Shown here: positions 48,618 to 57,861 of the stretch, piece after piece | How positions within the stretch are numbered: the first letter of the stretch is position 1 | Layout: each line of letters opens with the position of its first letter | Assembly (NCBI RefSeq): GCF_005405065.1 | Contig: NZ_BJDI01000007.1 | Coordinates: forward strand, 1-64,000 | Length of the DNA stretch: 64,000 nucleotides | Direction: 5' to 3' | Source of the DNA: Lactiplantibacillus nangangensis | Lineage (GTDB): Bacteria > Bacillota > Bacilli > Lactobacillales > Lactobacillaceae | Program-made: the position numbers and the translations under genes | The notes under the pieces: model-generated | What the model saw: the letters and a program-made list of their open reading frames with translations, nothing else | Databases searched by the model: none | What the model was told of the DNA's origin: nothing

Positions 48618-49487
48618 TTACTCCCTTAACTTTTTAAGACTTGAGCCAAAAATTTGTTCAATCGTCACGGGATCACGATGATCAAAGAATTGACTTTCGT
48701 GACGATCCAGGTTACCCATCAGCGTCATTTCAGCGTCACTCAGTTCAAAATCAAAGACAGCCATATTTTCGGCCATTCGCGCTGGATGGACCGACTTAGG
48801 AATCACAGTAATGCCGCGTTGCAATAACCAACGCAAAATCACTTGACCAACACTTTTATCGTGAGCTTGAGCAATTTTAGTAATCGTTGGGTCAGTGAAA
48901 ATGCCATGTTTGCCTTCTGCGAATGGCGCCCACGCTTCAACTCGAACGTCTTCACGCTGATTAAACGCCACTTCAGTTGATTGTTGATACCAAGGATTGA
49001 CTTCGATTTGATTAATGACTGGTTTGACAGTCATCGTTAATTCCAAATTTTTTAATTGGTCCGCATAAAAATTGGAAACCCCAATCGCACGAATCTTGCC
49101 AGCATGATAAGCCTCTTCCAAAGCTCGCCAAGCGCCCATAACATCCCCGTATGGTTGGTGTAACAAATACAAGTCTAAATAATCTAAGCCTAGTCGTTCG
49201 AGCGAGGCATCGATGCCTTTTTTAGCACGGTCGTAGGTGAAATCAGAGACCCATAGTTTAGATGTAATGAATAAGTCTTCACGCTTGAGGCCGCTTTTCT
49301 TAATCGCACGACCCACGGCCGCTTCGTTTTGATAAGCGGTGGCAGTATCGATCAGGCGATAGCCAGCAGCTAAGGCTTCAGTCACAGCCGTCTCACAGGT
49401 TGCTAAGTCTGGGACTTGGAAAACACCGAAACCCAGTTGTGGCATTTCAATACCGTTAGTTAATTTTACAGTTGGAATAGTTGTCAT
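48618..49487 (-). CDS. Aldo-keto reductase (first of pair)
   Basis: A 289-aa aldo-keto reductase with the same motifs: GFGVFQVPD, DTATAYQNE, FITSKLW and YLLHQPYG. Divergent from a LysR gene (start 49603), which probably regulates the pair. Substrate unknown. Confidence 0.93.
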   Translation of the reverse strand: MTTIPTVKLTNGIEMPQLGFGVFQVPDLATCETAVTEALAAGYRLIDTATAYQNEAAVGRAIKKSGLKREDLFITSKLWVSDFTYDRAKKGIDASLERLGLDYLDLYLLHQPYGDVMGAWRALEEAYHAGKIRAIGVSNFYADQLKNLELTMTVKPVINQIEVNPWYQQSTEVAFNQREDVRVEAWAPFAEGKHGIFTDPTITKIAQAHDKSVGQVILRWLLQRGITVIPKSVHPARMAENMAVFDFELSDAEMTLMGNLDRHESQFFDHRDPVTIEQIFGSSLKKLRE

Positions 49488-49602
49488 TTAGTCATCCGGC
49501 TTCCTTTAAATTGTTGTCACTAGCATAGTCGCAATCATGATGTTTGAAAATTGCTTATTAAGCATGCTAGTATACAAGTAACGTATACTGAGGTGAAATC
49601 AA

Positions 49603-50475
49603 ATGCTAGATAACTATTTATTACAAGAACTTGTGACCTTTGCTGATACTGGGACCTTGGCAAAAACTGCCGAGTCACTCAACGTCACTCAGCCAACCGT
49701 GACGCGTGGCTTACAAAAATTGGAAGCCGACTTCGGCGTGGCACTCTTCAATCGCCAACCCAACCGACTCACGTTAACGACAACTGGCCAACTCGCCGCC
49801 AAAAAAGCGGCCAAATTGCTTCAGCACAATCATGATTTAGTAACAGCGGTCCGTAATTTTGACAAAACCCAGCATGTTCTCAAACTGGGCACAACGATCC
49901 CGGGGCCGTTAGTCTTATTGGCCAAACAGCCTAAATCCGACCAGCTTCATATTGAACCACAGCTTTTAGCCACTGATGACATCGTCGCTGCCCTTGAAAC
50001 TCACCGGGATACTATCATTTTTTCTGATCAAAACTTGAACAGCGACGTCATCAGCTCTCAATTAATTGGTACAGAACGCCTGTCCGTCCATCTCAATAAA
50101 TTTATGTATCAGGCCAACCAAGCCAGCATTACTTTTGCCGAACTCAAGGACCTTAGTTTCATCGTCATGGGTGACATTGGCCCTTGGCGCCAAATTATTC
50201 AGCAAGCGATTCCGACGGCCCACTTTTTCTATCAGGAACAACGTGATGCTTTTTCTGAAATTACCCATTATTCTGATTTTCCTTTTTTCAGCACGAACAT
50301 TGAGCCGCTAGATTCAGCTTACCAGCAGCCATTGGTTCATGACGACAGCCGTGTCACGCTGCCAATTACCGACGCAAGTGCTCAAATGGCTATTTATGCC
50401 ACCTATTTGACCAAAGAAAGTCCCCAAGTCCGCCCACTGATCAAACAAATGATTGACACGTTTCCAGCTGTCTAA
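49603..50475 (+). CDS. LysR-family regulator
   Basis: A 290-aa regulator with an N-terminal winged helix (ELVTFADTGTLAKTAESLNVTQPTVTRGLQKLEADFGVALFNR, here described by its position, about 9-51) and a C-terminal effector domain. It is divergent from the aldo-keto reductase pair with about 115 bases between, the classic arrangement for a LysR activator of its neighbour. Inducer unknown. Confidence 0.92.
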   Translation: MLDNYLLQELVTFADTGTLAKTAESLNVTQPTVTRGLQKLEADFGVALFNRQPNRLTLTTTGQLAAKKAAKLLQHNHDLVTAVRNFDKTQHVLKLGTTIPGPLVLLAKQPKSDQLHIEPQLLATDDIVAALETHRDTIIFSDQNLNSDVISSQLIGTERLSVHLNKFMYQANQASITFAELKDLSFIVMGDIGPWRQIIQQAIPTAHFFYQEQRDAFSEITHYSDFPFFSTNIEPLDSAYQQPLVHDDSRVTLPITDASAQMAIYATYLTKESPQVRPLIKQMIDTFPAV

Positions 50476-50522
50476 CCAATTAGGACTATAATACTAATCA
50501 GCACCCGTTGGGAGGGATTTTT

Positions 50523-51035
50523 ATGTTCATCATCTTAGCAATTTTAGGGATTTCCGCCTTAATTTTAGTTGTCATAACCTTTACTTACACCATCATGGCA
50601 CATCGTTTTACTATGGGGAAAACAATTGGTCTGACCGCGCAAGCTCAGCGACTTATTCAGCTCGACCAATTTAATCAAAGTCACCCAGCTGCCAAACGGC
50701 AATTCGAACGTTACCAACACTGGTTCCTGATGCTCAAAATCACCTTTTCCATCGCCATCATCGTACCAAGTTTTTGGCTACTATTGCTACCAAACTTTGG
50801 CACAACCACTGGAATGTTGATTTTGCTGGCAGTTTTAGCGTTTGCCATGGCAATTGTCAGTTACTTCAGTCTTACTAGCCAGTACCAAGTGCGTCAAACT
50901 TATCGCCAGCACAAATTACTTTTACAAGCTAAATCGCATCTTATTCAATGGTTTGTCGCTTTTGAAATTGCAATTATTGTGTTCACTTACGTATCACTAG
51001 TCTTCGATGCTTATTGTGCTATTTATTACTTTTAA
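50523..51035 (+). CDS. Unrecognised four-segment membrane protein
   Basis: A 170-aa protein with about four hydrophobic segments (near 1-24, 70-90, 93-115 and 145-168) and a basic loop between the first two (QSHPAAKRQFERYQHW). No family recognised. ATG 50523 is chosen over 50508 because GGGAGGG lies a few bases before it. Ends at a strong shared terminator. Confidence 0.65.
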   Translation: MFIILAILGISALILVVITFTYTIMAHRFTMGKTIGLTAQAQRLIQLDQFNQSHPAAKRQFERYQHWFLMLKITFSIAIIVPSFWLLLLPNFGTTTGMLILLAVLAFAMAIVSYFSLTSQYQVRQTYRQHKLLLQAKSHLIQWFVAFEIAIIVFTYVSLVFDAYCAIYYF

Positions 51036-51050
51036 AACAATTAAGGTAGC

Positions 51051-51097
51051 AAAAAAGCGGGACCAGCAAGCCACTTTCGACTTGCTGGTCCCGTTTT
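51051..51097. terminator. Bidirectional terminator
   Basis: AAAACGGGACCAGCAAG-type 14-bp stem (GCGGGACCAGCAAG with CTTGCTGGTCCCG) flanked by A-run and T-run, between convergent genes. Confidence 0.95.
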
Positions 51098-51107
51098 CTA
51101 TCACAAT

Positions 51108-52565
51108 CTAAACTAACGCTAAGACTAAGAAGTTAATCACGAACAATGCCGAAACGCCCCAAATCAGTGGGTGAACAGTCCGAGCTTTGCCATTAACGGT
51201 TCTGATGATGCAATAGAAGATGAACCCGGCCGCAATCCCATAGGTGATGTTAAAGGCGAAGGCCATAATAAAGGCGGTCATGAAAGCTGGAATGGCTTCA
51301 TTTAAATCAGACCATGGAATCTGACTGAATGAGCTCATCATCATGATCCCAACTAGAATCAAGGATGGCGCAATCGCTGCAGTCGGAATAATCGATAACA
51401 GTGGTGACGCTAATGAACTCAATAAGAACAAGATGGCCACAACCACACTCGTTAAACCAGTCCGGCCACCAGCACCAATCCCAGCAGAACTTTCAACGTA
51501 AGTCGTGATGTTAGAAGTCCCGAAGATTGACCCAACGCCAGTCGCAACCGAGTCAGCAAACAGTGCTTTATCCAATTTTGACTTAAACCCAGGCGCTTTT
51601 TCAAGTGCTAATTCCTTCTCGCCAGAGAAAATCCCCGTTTGACGACCAGTCCCAATGAAGGTTCCAAGTGAATCAAAGGTATCCGACAAACTGAACGATA
51701 AGATGGTCATCAATACTAAAATCAATCGATTTTGTGAGGAAAATAGCGATCCCATCCCTTTGGACGAAAAGGCCGCTAAGAAAGTCGTGCCTAATTGATG
51801 GAAAGAGGCGCCGATGGAATAGTCGCTAGCAACGTGTAAATTAGTGACCCCCATCGGAATCCCAATCACCGTAGTCGCTAAGATCCCAATTAATAGCGCA
51901 CCAGGCACTTTTTTGACCTTTAAAATGACGGTTAAAATTAACCCAATTAAGGCTAAAACAAGCGCTGGTGAATTGAACATTTGCAGCGCCGGCGTCACAC
52001 TCCCATTAGAAACAACGGTACTAACCCCGTGTTGGAATGTCGTTTGGGCCGCATTGTAAACTTTGCTATTGATCGACGTAATGCTCGATGCATCCGTCGT
52101 AAAATTGAGAAAGTTCGCGTTTTTCAAACCGGCATAAGCAATGAACGCGCCAATCCCACCACTAATCGCCAATTGTAAATTAATTGGAATGGCTGAGATC
52201 AACATTTTCCGAATTTTCGTGGCGGTGATGACAATGTTGATAATCCCGCAGAAGAAAACCAGTGCTAATCCTTCTTGCCACGAGAAGCCTAAACTCATGA
52301 CAACGGTATAAGTGAAGAAAGCGTTCAAGCCCATCCCTGGCGCTAACGCATATGGCACATTTGCAAACAGCCCCATCACTAAAGTCCCAGCGACGGACGC
52401 AATAATTGTGGCTAAAAAGACCGCTTGCTGTGGCATTCCCGTTTGACCTAAAATCTGCGGATTCACAAATAAAATATACGACATGGCGAAGAAGGTCGTG
52501 ACCCCTGCACCAATTTCAGTCCCAACAGTTGTGCCTGATTCCTTGAGCTTGAAAAACTTATCCAA
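51108..52565 (-). CDS. Purine permease, NCS2 AzgA-like (hypoxanthine/guanine)
   Basis: A 485-aa permease of the AzgA branch of NCS2, taking up hypoxanthine, guanine or adenine. Motifs include TFFAMSYILFVNPQIL, ALAPGMGLNAFFTYTVV and SSAGIGAGGRTGL. The frame is open to 52604, but the codons for residues 9-11 there (GAG GAG GAA) are the Shine-Dalgarno sequence itself; the true start is most likely TTG 52565, eight bases downstream, giving LDKFFKLKESG at the N-terminus. PurBox-like motifs lie upstream (52582-52769). Confidence 0.9.
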   Translation of the reverse strand: MDKFFKLKESGTTVGTEIGAGVTTFFAMSYILFVNPQILGQTGMPQQAVFLATIIASVAGTLVMGLFANVPYALAPGMGLNAFFTYTVVMSLGFSWQEGLALVFFCGIINIVITATKIRKMLISAIPINLQLAISGGIGAFIAYAGLKNANFLNFTTDASSITSINSKVYNAAQTTFQHGVSTVVSNGSVTPALQMFNSPALVLALIGLILTVILKVKKVPGALLIGILATTVIGIPMGVTNLHVASDYSIGASFHQLGTTFLAAFSSKGMGSLFSSQNRLILVLMTILSFSLSDTFDSLGTFIGTGRQTGIFSGEKELALEKAPGFKSKLDKALFADSVATGVGSIFGTSNITTYVESSAGIGAGGRTGLTSVVVAILFLLSSLASPLLSIIPTAAIAPSLILVGIMMMSSFSQIPWSDLNEAIPAFMTAFIMAFAFNITYGIAAGFIFYCIIRTVNGKARTVHPLIWGVSALFVINFLVLALV

Positions 52566-52581
52566 AATCAATTCCTCCTCA

Positions 52582-52769
52582 AAATACGAACAATATAATT
52601 TCAAAACAAATAAATGTTAACTATTTCATGAATACTATAGCAGACCTCCACGATAAATAATAGGGATTTTTATGAAATTTGTGAACTTTGTTTTGCTTCC
52701 ACTCTTAATTATTCGTGTTTAAAGGAATTTGAAGCAGTAATTAATAATTACAAACTAATTTGTTCGTAA
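52582..52769. promoter_or_regulatory. PurBox-like motifs upstream of purine permease
   Basis: AAATACGAACAAT (52582-52594, plus strand) matches the PurBox (AWWWCCGAACWWT) at 12 of 13 positions. A weaker inverted copy, TTACGAACAAATT, lies at 52757-52769 on the minus strand. They suggest PurR control; the large spacing between them is unlike classical paired boxes. Confidence 0.5.
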
Positions 52770-52843
52770 CTATCAGTGTTTAGGCTCAGCGCTTAATTTT
52801 TCACACAAATACCGACGCACAGCAATTGAGATTGCCTGAAAGC

Positions 52844-52878
52844 AAAAAAATCTTGCGGTTAACACGCCGCAAGATTTT
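52844..52878. terminator. Terminator-like hairpin
   Basis: AAATCTTGCGG and CCGCAAGATTT form an 11-bp stem around an 8-base loop, with A-run on the left; it would act on minus-strand transcripts. It sits in the 745-base gene-free stretch 52605-53350, which otherwise holds PurBox motifs and structured repeats. Confidence 0.7.
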
Positions 52879-52951
52879 GTACTACTTTAAATTTCATTCA
52901 ACGGTTGAAAGTGTCAAAAAAGCCATGAACCCATTAAAACTGGCGTTTGTG

Positions 52952-53044
52952 ATGCCTAAAATGAGTTCATATGGCACAACACTCCATCAGTCAGCATCGG
53001 TGAGCTATGGAGGTCTTGCACCTCAATTCTGACTGACTCCGCTA
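52952..53044 (+). repeat. Structured intergenic module A (short form)
   Basis: Shares borders ATGCCTAAAATGA and CTGACTCCGCTA with 167-368 but is about half as long. The closing stem here is CAGTCAG (52988-52994) with CTGACTG (53029-53035), different bases but again paired. It too stands right upstream of a copy of the four-member repeat. Confidence 0.6.
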
Positions 53045-53075
53045 AATCTAAATAACTGACCAATCACTCAAAACA

Positions 53076-53272
53076 GTTGACTAGCTGTAGGTTGTTGCTG
53101 ATAGCATCGGGCGTGTGGGTGGCGTTTGACCGGCGTTTTTACGGTCTTACACCACGGACTGGCCGGGAGATTTGCGATTTTGGCAAAGCTTCCAGCCGAG
53201 GGGGAAGACGTCTCTCAGGCTTGCCCCGGTCCCTCGCCCGCATGTTATCAGCAACAACCGGAAGCGACAATT
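53076..53272 (+). repeat. Four-member structured repeat, copy 3
   Basis: Closing stem GGTTGTTGCTGATA (53090-53103) pairs with TATCAGCAACAACC (53246-53259). Relative to copy 1 the TGG/CCA step has become CTG/CAG, a paired change. Inner hairpins GACCGG-like, GGCCGGGAGATTTGC/GCAAAGC..CC..GCC and GGGG/CCCC arms are kept. 5' flank GTTGACTAGCTGTAGG and 3' tail GGAAGCGACAATT match copy 1. Confidence 0.85.
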
Positions 53273-53350
53273 ATTAACTATTTTTCATAGTCTTGGGATG
53301 GACCAGTAAATTTCAACTTTCAACCTTTAGTTTACCCAACCAATAACACC

Positions 53351-53443
53351 CTAGTCTTTATGCCCAACTGACCGCATTTTAGCCAATAAGCCACTGGCGT
53401 ATGCCGCAATAATGTCCCCAATCAAGCTAATAATTTCTCCCAT
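53351..53443 (-). CDS. 30-aa amphipathic peptide, phenol-soluble-modulin-like
   Basis: A short frame encoding 30 aa, beginning MGEIISLIGDIIAAYASG and ending AKMRSVGHKD. GGAGGGG lies seven bases before the ATG, and an extended -10 promoter (TGGTATACT, about 53486-53494) lies upstream, so it looks expressed by itself. The IISxIGDxx core is shared with staphylococcal delta-haemolysin (MAQDIISTIGDLVKW), and the remainder would make an amphipathic helix. It may be a membrane-active peptide, a toxin or a signal. Similarity over so short a length is suggestive only. Confidence 0.6.
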   Translation of the reverse strand: MGEIISLIGDIIAAYASGLLAKMRSVGHKD

Positions 53444-53485
53444 TACAGTCCCCTCCAAATCATCACCACAAGTTAATTTAACCTG

Positions 53486-53536
53486 AGTATACCACCATCA
53501 CAATCAAAAAAGGTCACCTAATTAAAGGTTAGCCTT
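53486..53536 (-). terminator. Terminator of copper operon, followed by peptide promoter
   Basis: AAGGCTAACCT and AGGTGACCTT make a stem with T-run (minus strand, 53505-53536) right after the ATPase gene. TATACT at 53486-53491 then starts the transcript of the 30-aa peptide. Confidence 0.75.
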
Positions 53537-53548
53537 CTTCACAAAAAA

Positions 53549-55474
53549 CTATGCTGTTTGAACTTTTGAACTGATCTTGGCACGATTCAATAAAACCGAA
53601 CTCGTCACAACTGACAATGAACTAAACGCCATCGCTAACCCCGCCAATTCTGGACTTAGGGTCAACCCAATCGCGAAGAAAATGCCGGCAGCAACTGGGA
53701 TTCCCAAGATATTGTAGATGAATGCCCAGAATAAATTGAGTTTAATCCGATTAAATGTTTTCCGACTCAAAGCCAATGCCTTATCCACATCCCGCAAATC
53801 ATTCTTAACAAGCACAATCCCACCAGCATCGATGGCAATATCAGTACCTGACCCCATCGCAATGCCAACGTCCGCGGTCGTTAAGGCCGGTGCATCATTG
53901 ATACCATCACCGACAAAAGCTACTTTACCGGTTTGTTGAAAGGCTTGGACGTGGTCCGCTTTATCGCCTGGCAAGACATCCGCAATCACTTCATCGATGC
54001 CGACTTCTGCCGCCACCGCTTCAGCGACACGTTGGTTATCACCGGTCAACATCACCGTCTTCAACCCACGTGCTTTCAACTCAGCAATGGCCGTTTTCGA
54101 TGTAGCTTTAGGCACATCTTGAATCGCAATCATGCCAATGATTCGATCCGCCAATCCAACGTAAACCACTGTTTTAGCTTCATTTTGTAATTGACTTGCG
54201 CGAGCAGTCAACGCTTGATCTAACTTGAAATCCGTCAATAGCTTATCGTTACCAACAAACCCAGTTTGACCGTTGATCACAGCGGCAACGCCTTTGCCTT
54301 CAATCGCTCGGAACTGTTCAACCGCCGTCGCCTTGATTTGGGCCGTTTTCGCGCGAGCGAGGATGGCAGCCGCTAATGGGTGTTCTGATGCGTCTTCCAA
54401 ACTGGCAGCAACCTGCAAAACTTGTGCCTCGTCACCGACAACGTCTGTCACTTGTGGCTTGCCAACGGTGATCGTCCCCGTCTTATCAAAAATGACCGTT
54501 TTGACATCGTTGACCGCTTCTAAAACTTCACCATTTTTAATCAAGATACCCATCTTGGCGCCCCGACCAGTACCGACCATTAACGCAGTCGGCGTTGCGA
54601 GGCCAAGCGCACAAGGACAAGCAATCACGACAACCGACACCGCAAAAATCAGCGCCCGCGCCACACTTGCATCCAAGAAGACGTACCAAGTTAAGAACGT
54701 CAAAATGGCTAAAATCAGGACGACCGGCACAAAGATATCCGACACTTTATCCGTCAATTTTTGAATTGGTGCATGACTATTCTGCGCTTTTTTGACGAGG
54801 TCAACGATTTGAGACAGCATTGTCTGTTCGCCAACTTTGTCTGCTTTGAGCAAGAACGTCCCCGTGCTATTCATCGTGGCGCCAATCACATGATCATCGA
54901 TTGTTTTCTCGACCGGCATACTTTCACCGGTCACCATCGATTCATCCACACTCGAACTACCCTCAACGATGACGCCGTCCACCGGTACTTTTTCGCCCGG
55001 CTTAACGCGCACGATATCGTTTAAAACAACCTCAGCTAACGGTAATTTGACGTAGTCACCATTGCGCAAGACTTCCGCATCCTTCGCTTGCAAGTTCGCT
55101 AACTTTTCCACCGCGTCAGACGCATTGTTGCGCATCCGCTCTTCGAAGACCTGCCCTAATAACACAAACGTTGTGACAAACGCCGCACTTTCGAAGAAAA
55201 CGGCCTGATTAGTGAACATCGCGTAAATACTGTATAAGTATGCGGTCATCGTCCCAATTGCGACGAGCGTATCCATATTGGAATGGTGTTTCTTAAACGA
55301 CGCCCACGCACTTTGCGCAAAAGGCCCCGCTGAAACTAGCATGATGACCGTGGTTAAAGCTAGCTGTGTCCAATTGCCACCTGGCAGCATCCAACCAAAC
55401 GGCATCAAGATCATATTAGCTAACATTGGTAATGATAAAATTAACGAAATCCAGAACCGTTTTGTCACGCTCAT
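53549..55474 (-). CDS. copA: Copper-exporting P1B-type ATPase without HMA domain
   Basis: A 641-aa heavy-metal pump. It has the transmembrane metal site [10 protein letters not shown], phosphorylation motif [13 protein letters not shown] loop, [10 protein letters not shown] hinge, and YNILGIP and [12 protein letters not shown] in the last membrane segments, the P1B-1 (Cu+/Ag+) pattern. The N-terminal heavy-metal-associated domain found in most CopA proteins is missing. ATG 55474 is preferred over 55516 since it overlaps the stop of the cupredoxin gene by one base (TAATG). The two cupredoxin proteins of the operon may deliver copper in place of the lost domain. Confidence 0.92.
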   Translation of the reverse strand: MSVTKRFWISLILSLPMLANMILMPFGWMLPGGNWTQLALTTVIMLVSAGPFAQSAWASFKKHHSNMDTLVAIGTMTAYLYSIYAMFTNQAVFFESAAFVTTFVLLGQVFEERMRNNASDAVEKLANLQAKDAEVLRNGDYVKLPLAEVVLNDIVRVKPGEKVPVDGVIVEGSSSVDESMVTGESMPVEKTIDDHVIGATMNSTGTFLLKADKVGEQTMLSQIVDLVKKAQNSHAPIQKLTDKVSDIFVPVVLILAILTFLTWYVFLDASVARALIFAVSVVVIACPCALGLATPTALMVGTGRGAKMGILIKNGEVLEAVNDVKTVIFDKTGTITVGKPQVTDVVGDEAQVLQVAASLEDASEHPLAAAILARAKTAQIKATAVEQFRAIEGKGVAAVINGQTGFVGNDKLLTDFKLDQALTARASQLQNEAKTVVYVGLADRIIGMIAIQDVPKATSKTAIAELKARGLKTVMLTGDNQRVAEAVAAEVGIDEVIADVLPGDKADHVQAFQQTGKVAFVGDGINDAPALTTADVGIAMGSGTDIAIDAGGIVLVKNDLRDVDKALALSRKTFNRIKLNLFWAFIYNILGIPVAAGIFFAIGLTLSPELAGLAMAFSSLSVVTSSVLLNRAKISSKVQTA

Positions 55475-55743
55475 TAGGAGATCACCACTTTTCCTCGAAA
55501 CATGTCCATCCCACAACTAAACACAAATTCGCCTGCTTGGTCCGTGGGAACCGCAACCGTCTGAGGATCATTGAGTGGTAAATCCGTCTCAAAAGCCAAC
55601 GTTTTAGATTGAACCACGTCTAAACACCCTTGCGCATTCGTCCGGGTAAAAGTTAATTCCGCTGGCACACCTTGTTTTAAATTGACCACTTGCGGTTGAT
55701 AACCCCTGGCAACGGTAATGTTTACGTTTTGTTTTTCAGTCAT
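55474..55743 (-). CDS. Small cupredoxin-like protein, no signal peptide
   Basis: An 89-aa single beta-sandwich cupredoxin-type protein with candidate metal ligands in NAQGCLDVV and [10 protein letters not shown] (Cys and Met pairs, about 37-40 and 77-81). It has no signal or membrane segment, so it would act in the cytosol, perhaps passing copper to the ATPase with which it is translationally coupled. Confidence 0.8.
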   Translation of the reverse strand: MTEKQNVNITVARGYQPQVVNLKQGVPAELTFTRTNAQGCLDVVQSKTLAFETDLPLNDPQTVAVPTDQAGEFVFSCGMDMFRGKVVIS

Positions 55744-55755
55744 CGTTAATTCCTC

Positions 55756-56127
55756 CTATTTAATGATCAATTTGCCATGGAACATATCCATCCCGCAAGC
55801 CCACTCATATTCGCCTGGCTTGCTGGTGTCAATTTCAATGGCTTTCGCTTGATTCTTCGGTAACTCTTGGTTGATGCCAAAATCACTGAATACAACGCGG
55901 TCCAAACAAGTTGAAGCGTCTTTTCGCGTGAAATTCAACACAGCTGGTACCCCTTGCTTTAAGACAACATTTTCTGGTGAGTAACCGCCACTCACCTCAA
56001 TATCGACCGACTGGCGGTCATTGGTCACGGCTGCGGCGGTACTGGTCACCTGATGCTTGCCAAAGAACCACCATAAAATAAAGCCGATAATAGCTAGGCC
56101 AACGCCTAAAACGATTAATTTTGTCAT
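55756..56127 (-). CDS. Membrane-anchored cupredoxin-like protein
   Basis: A 123-aa protein with one N-terminal membrane segment (about 4-22) and an outer or inner cupredoxin domain (about 35-123) resembling the next gene: DASTCLDRVVF and WACGMDMFHGKL hold matching Cys/Met/His ligands. The frame is open to 56184; ATG 56127 is chosen because AGGAAG lies seven bases before it. First gene of the copper operon. Confidence 0.82.
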   Translation of the reverse strand: MTKLIVLGVGLAIIGFILWWFFGKHQVTSTAAAVTNDRQSVDIEVSGGYSPENVVLKQGVPAVLNFTRKDASTCLDRVVFSDFGINQELPKNQAKAIEIDTSKPGEYEWACGMDMFHGKLIIK

Positions 56128-56166
56128 CAGACAACTTCCTCTCTCAAAAGCTGATTGTTTACCGAT

Positions 56167-56219
56167 TACATTTGTAAACCACAAAAATTATCTTACCCTC
56201 ATTGTTTACAGTTGTCAAC
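56167..56219 (-). promoter_or_regulatory. Promoter and two CopY boxes of the copper operon
   Basis: TTGACA (56214-56219) and TAAGAT are 17 bases apart on the minus strand. A perfect cop box TACATTTGTA lies at 56167-56176 downstream of the -10, and a one-mismatch box TACAGTTGTC (56207-56216) overlaps the -35. This is how CopY-repressed promoters look; the copY gene is not in the window. Confidence 0.9.
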
Positions 56220-56353
56220 GATAAAATTCAGCTGGATGCCATACCCAATTTGTATCACTAACTATTCGAAATAAGCACTGGTTATTCTCACCCGTTATTT
56301 CTATAATTGAGTGGGTTAAATAATTCTGAATACTAAGGGAGTTTTTAATAATT

Positions 56354-57394
56354 ATGAAAAGTGCGGTATTTATGCAACCAGGTAAAGTCACCATTGAAGA
56401 CATCGCTAAACCAACCGTTCAAGCTGATGACGATGTGATCATTCACGTGGTCCGAACTTGTGTCTGTGGGTCAGATCTCTGGGCATATCGCGGCCTTGAA
56501 GACAAAGCTGCCCATTCCGAAAACTCCGGCCATGAAGCCATCGGGATCGTCGAAAGTGTTGGCTCAGCCATCACGACCGTGCAACCAGGTGACTTTGTCA
56601 TCGCCCCATTCACTCATGGTTGTGGTCACTGCGCCGCCTGCTTAGCTGGCTTTGACGGTGATTGCCAAAATCATCAAGATAACTTTAGCAATGGCGTTCA
56701 AGCCGAATATATCCGTTTCCAACATGGTGACTGGGCTCTCGTTAAGGTTCCCGGTCAACCTGCCGATTACAGCGATGCCATGCTGAACTCTTTGCTCAGT
56801 TTGGCAGACGTTATGGCAACTGGTTATCATGCCGCTCGGGTTGCTAATGTGAAAACTGGCGATACGGTCGTCGTTGTCGGTGACGGTGCCGTTGGGCTTT
56901 GTGGGGTCATTGCTGCTAAACTCCGTGGTGCTAAACGCATTATCGCGATGAGTCGCCATGCAGACCGGCAAGCATTGGCCCGTGACTTTGGCGCGACCGA
57001 TATTATCGCTGAACGTGGTGATGAGGCCATCGAAAAAGTCATGGCTTTAACGAACCAAGCTGGCGCCGATGCAGTTTTAGAATGTGTCGGGACTGAATTG
57101 TCCAACGAAACCGCAATGAAAGCCGCTCGTCCTGGGGCAATCGTTGGCCGGGTCGGTTTACCTCATGAACCAAAGATGGATATGACCGCTTCTTTCTACA
57201 ACAACACGATTATCGCTGGTGGCCCAGCTTCCGTCACGACTTACGACAAACAATTACTCCTAAAGGCTGTTTTAGATGGTGATATTCAACCTGGGAAAGT
57301 CTTTACTAAACGCTTCACACTTGATGAAATTGATGACGCTTATCAAGCAATGACCAAGCGCGAAGCCATTAAAGCCCTCATCACGATCGACTAA
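56354..57394 (+). CDS. Zinc-dependent alcohol dehydrogenase (MDR)
   Basis: A 346-aa zinc-containing dehydrogenase. The catalytic Cys and His are visible in CVCGSDLWAYRG and GHEAIG, the structural-zinc cysteines in GCGHCAACLAGFDGDC (the fourth Cys at the end), and the NAD(P) motif in VVGDGAVGLCGV. Expected to oxidise or reduce an alcohol/aldehyde; substrate unknown. Divergent from the copper operon but with separate promoters. Confidence 0.9.
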   Translation: MKSAVFMQPGKVTIEDIAKPTVQADDDVIIHVVRTCVCGSDLWAYRGLEDKAAHSENSGHEAIGIVESVGSAITTVQPGDFVIAPFTHGCGHCAACLAGFDGDCQNHQDNFSNGVQAEYIRFQHGDWALVKVPGQPADYSDAMLNSLLSLADVMATGYHAARVANVKTGDTVVVVGDGAVGLCGVIAAKLRGAKRIIAMSRHADRQALARDFGATDIIAERGDEAIEKVMALTNQAGADAVLECVGTELSNETAMKAARPGAIVGRVGLPHEPKMDMTASFYNNTIIAGGPASVTTYDKQLLLKAVLDGDIQPGKVFTKRFTLDEIDDAYQAMTKREAIKALITID

Positions 57395-57402
57395 AACGAC
57401 TT

Positions 57403-57437
57403 AAAACCGCTACCCAATTTTTGAGTAACGGTTTTTA
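57403..57437 (+). terminator. Terminator after alcohol dehydrogenase gene
   Basis: AAAACCGCTAC...GTAACGGTTTTTAT stem with T-run, nine bases past the stop codon. Confidence 0.85.
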
Positions 57438-57508
57438 TTGGTGGCGTTTTCACATCTTAGTTGTGTATATGTTATACTTTAAAAAAGTATACATAAGGAG
57501 TGTAATTC

Positions 57509-57814
57509 ATGGCTAAACAAATTTTAAATGATGATAGTAAATACTATCGGCGGCATTCCACTGCCGACATTGTTTTCGTCGTTGTCTTTCTACTTTCAAT
57601 TTTCATCATGAAAGTCTTATTCGCCCCAATTCTGGTCATCTTAATTTACGTGCTCTACACCGAATTCAATGGCCAAGTCCTTGTGTCACCGGTCGATAAT
57701 AAGATTGAAAAGGTCTGGATCACGAAGGCAACTTGGAAAGCTTACAAAAAGCGCCATCACATTTCGACTTGGAGCGAGTATAACGCTGCAATGATCGACA
57801 ACAAAAAATTTTAA
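57509..57814 (+). CDS. Small unrecognised membrane protein
   Basis: A 101-aa protein with a hydrophobic stretch (about 20-50) that can make one or two segments and a basic C-terminus (KAYKKRHHISTWSEYN). No known family. AAGGAG lies upstream of the ATG, and -10-like TATACTTT and TATACAT sites lie just before. Confidence 0.6.
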   Translation: MAKQILNDDSKYYRRHSTADIVFVVVFLLSIFIMKVLFAPILVILIYVLYTEFNGQVLVSPVDNKIEKVWITKATWKAYKKRHHISTWSEYNAAMIDNKKF

Positions 57815-57817
57815 TTT

Positions 57818-57851
57818 AAAAACCGCCACCCAAATCGGATGACGGTTTTTT
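57818..57851. terminator. Bidirectional terminator
   Basis: AAAAACCG...CGGTTTTTT stem between convergent genes. Confidence 0.85.
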
Positions 57852-57861
57852 GAGCTCATTT

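Noticed and set aside
52570-52800. Purine riboswitch upstream of the NCS2 permease
   Set aside because: The conserved loop motifs of the purine aptamer are not visible; only PurBox-like motifs are.
54273-54764. 163-aa frame antisense to the copper ATPase
   Set aside because: Shadow frame inside a clear P-type ATPase with all family motifs; low-complexity composition and no ribosome binding site.
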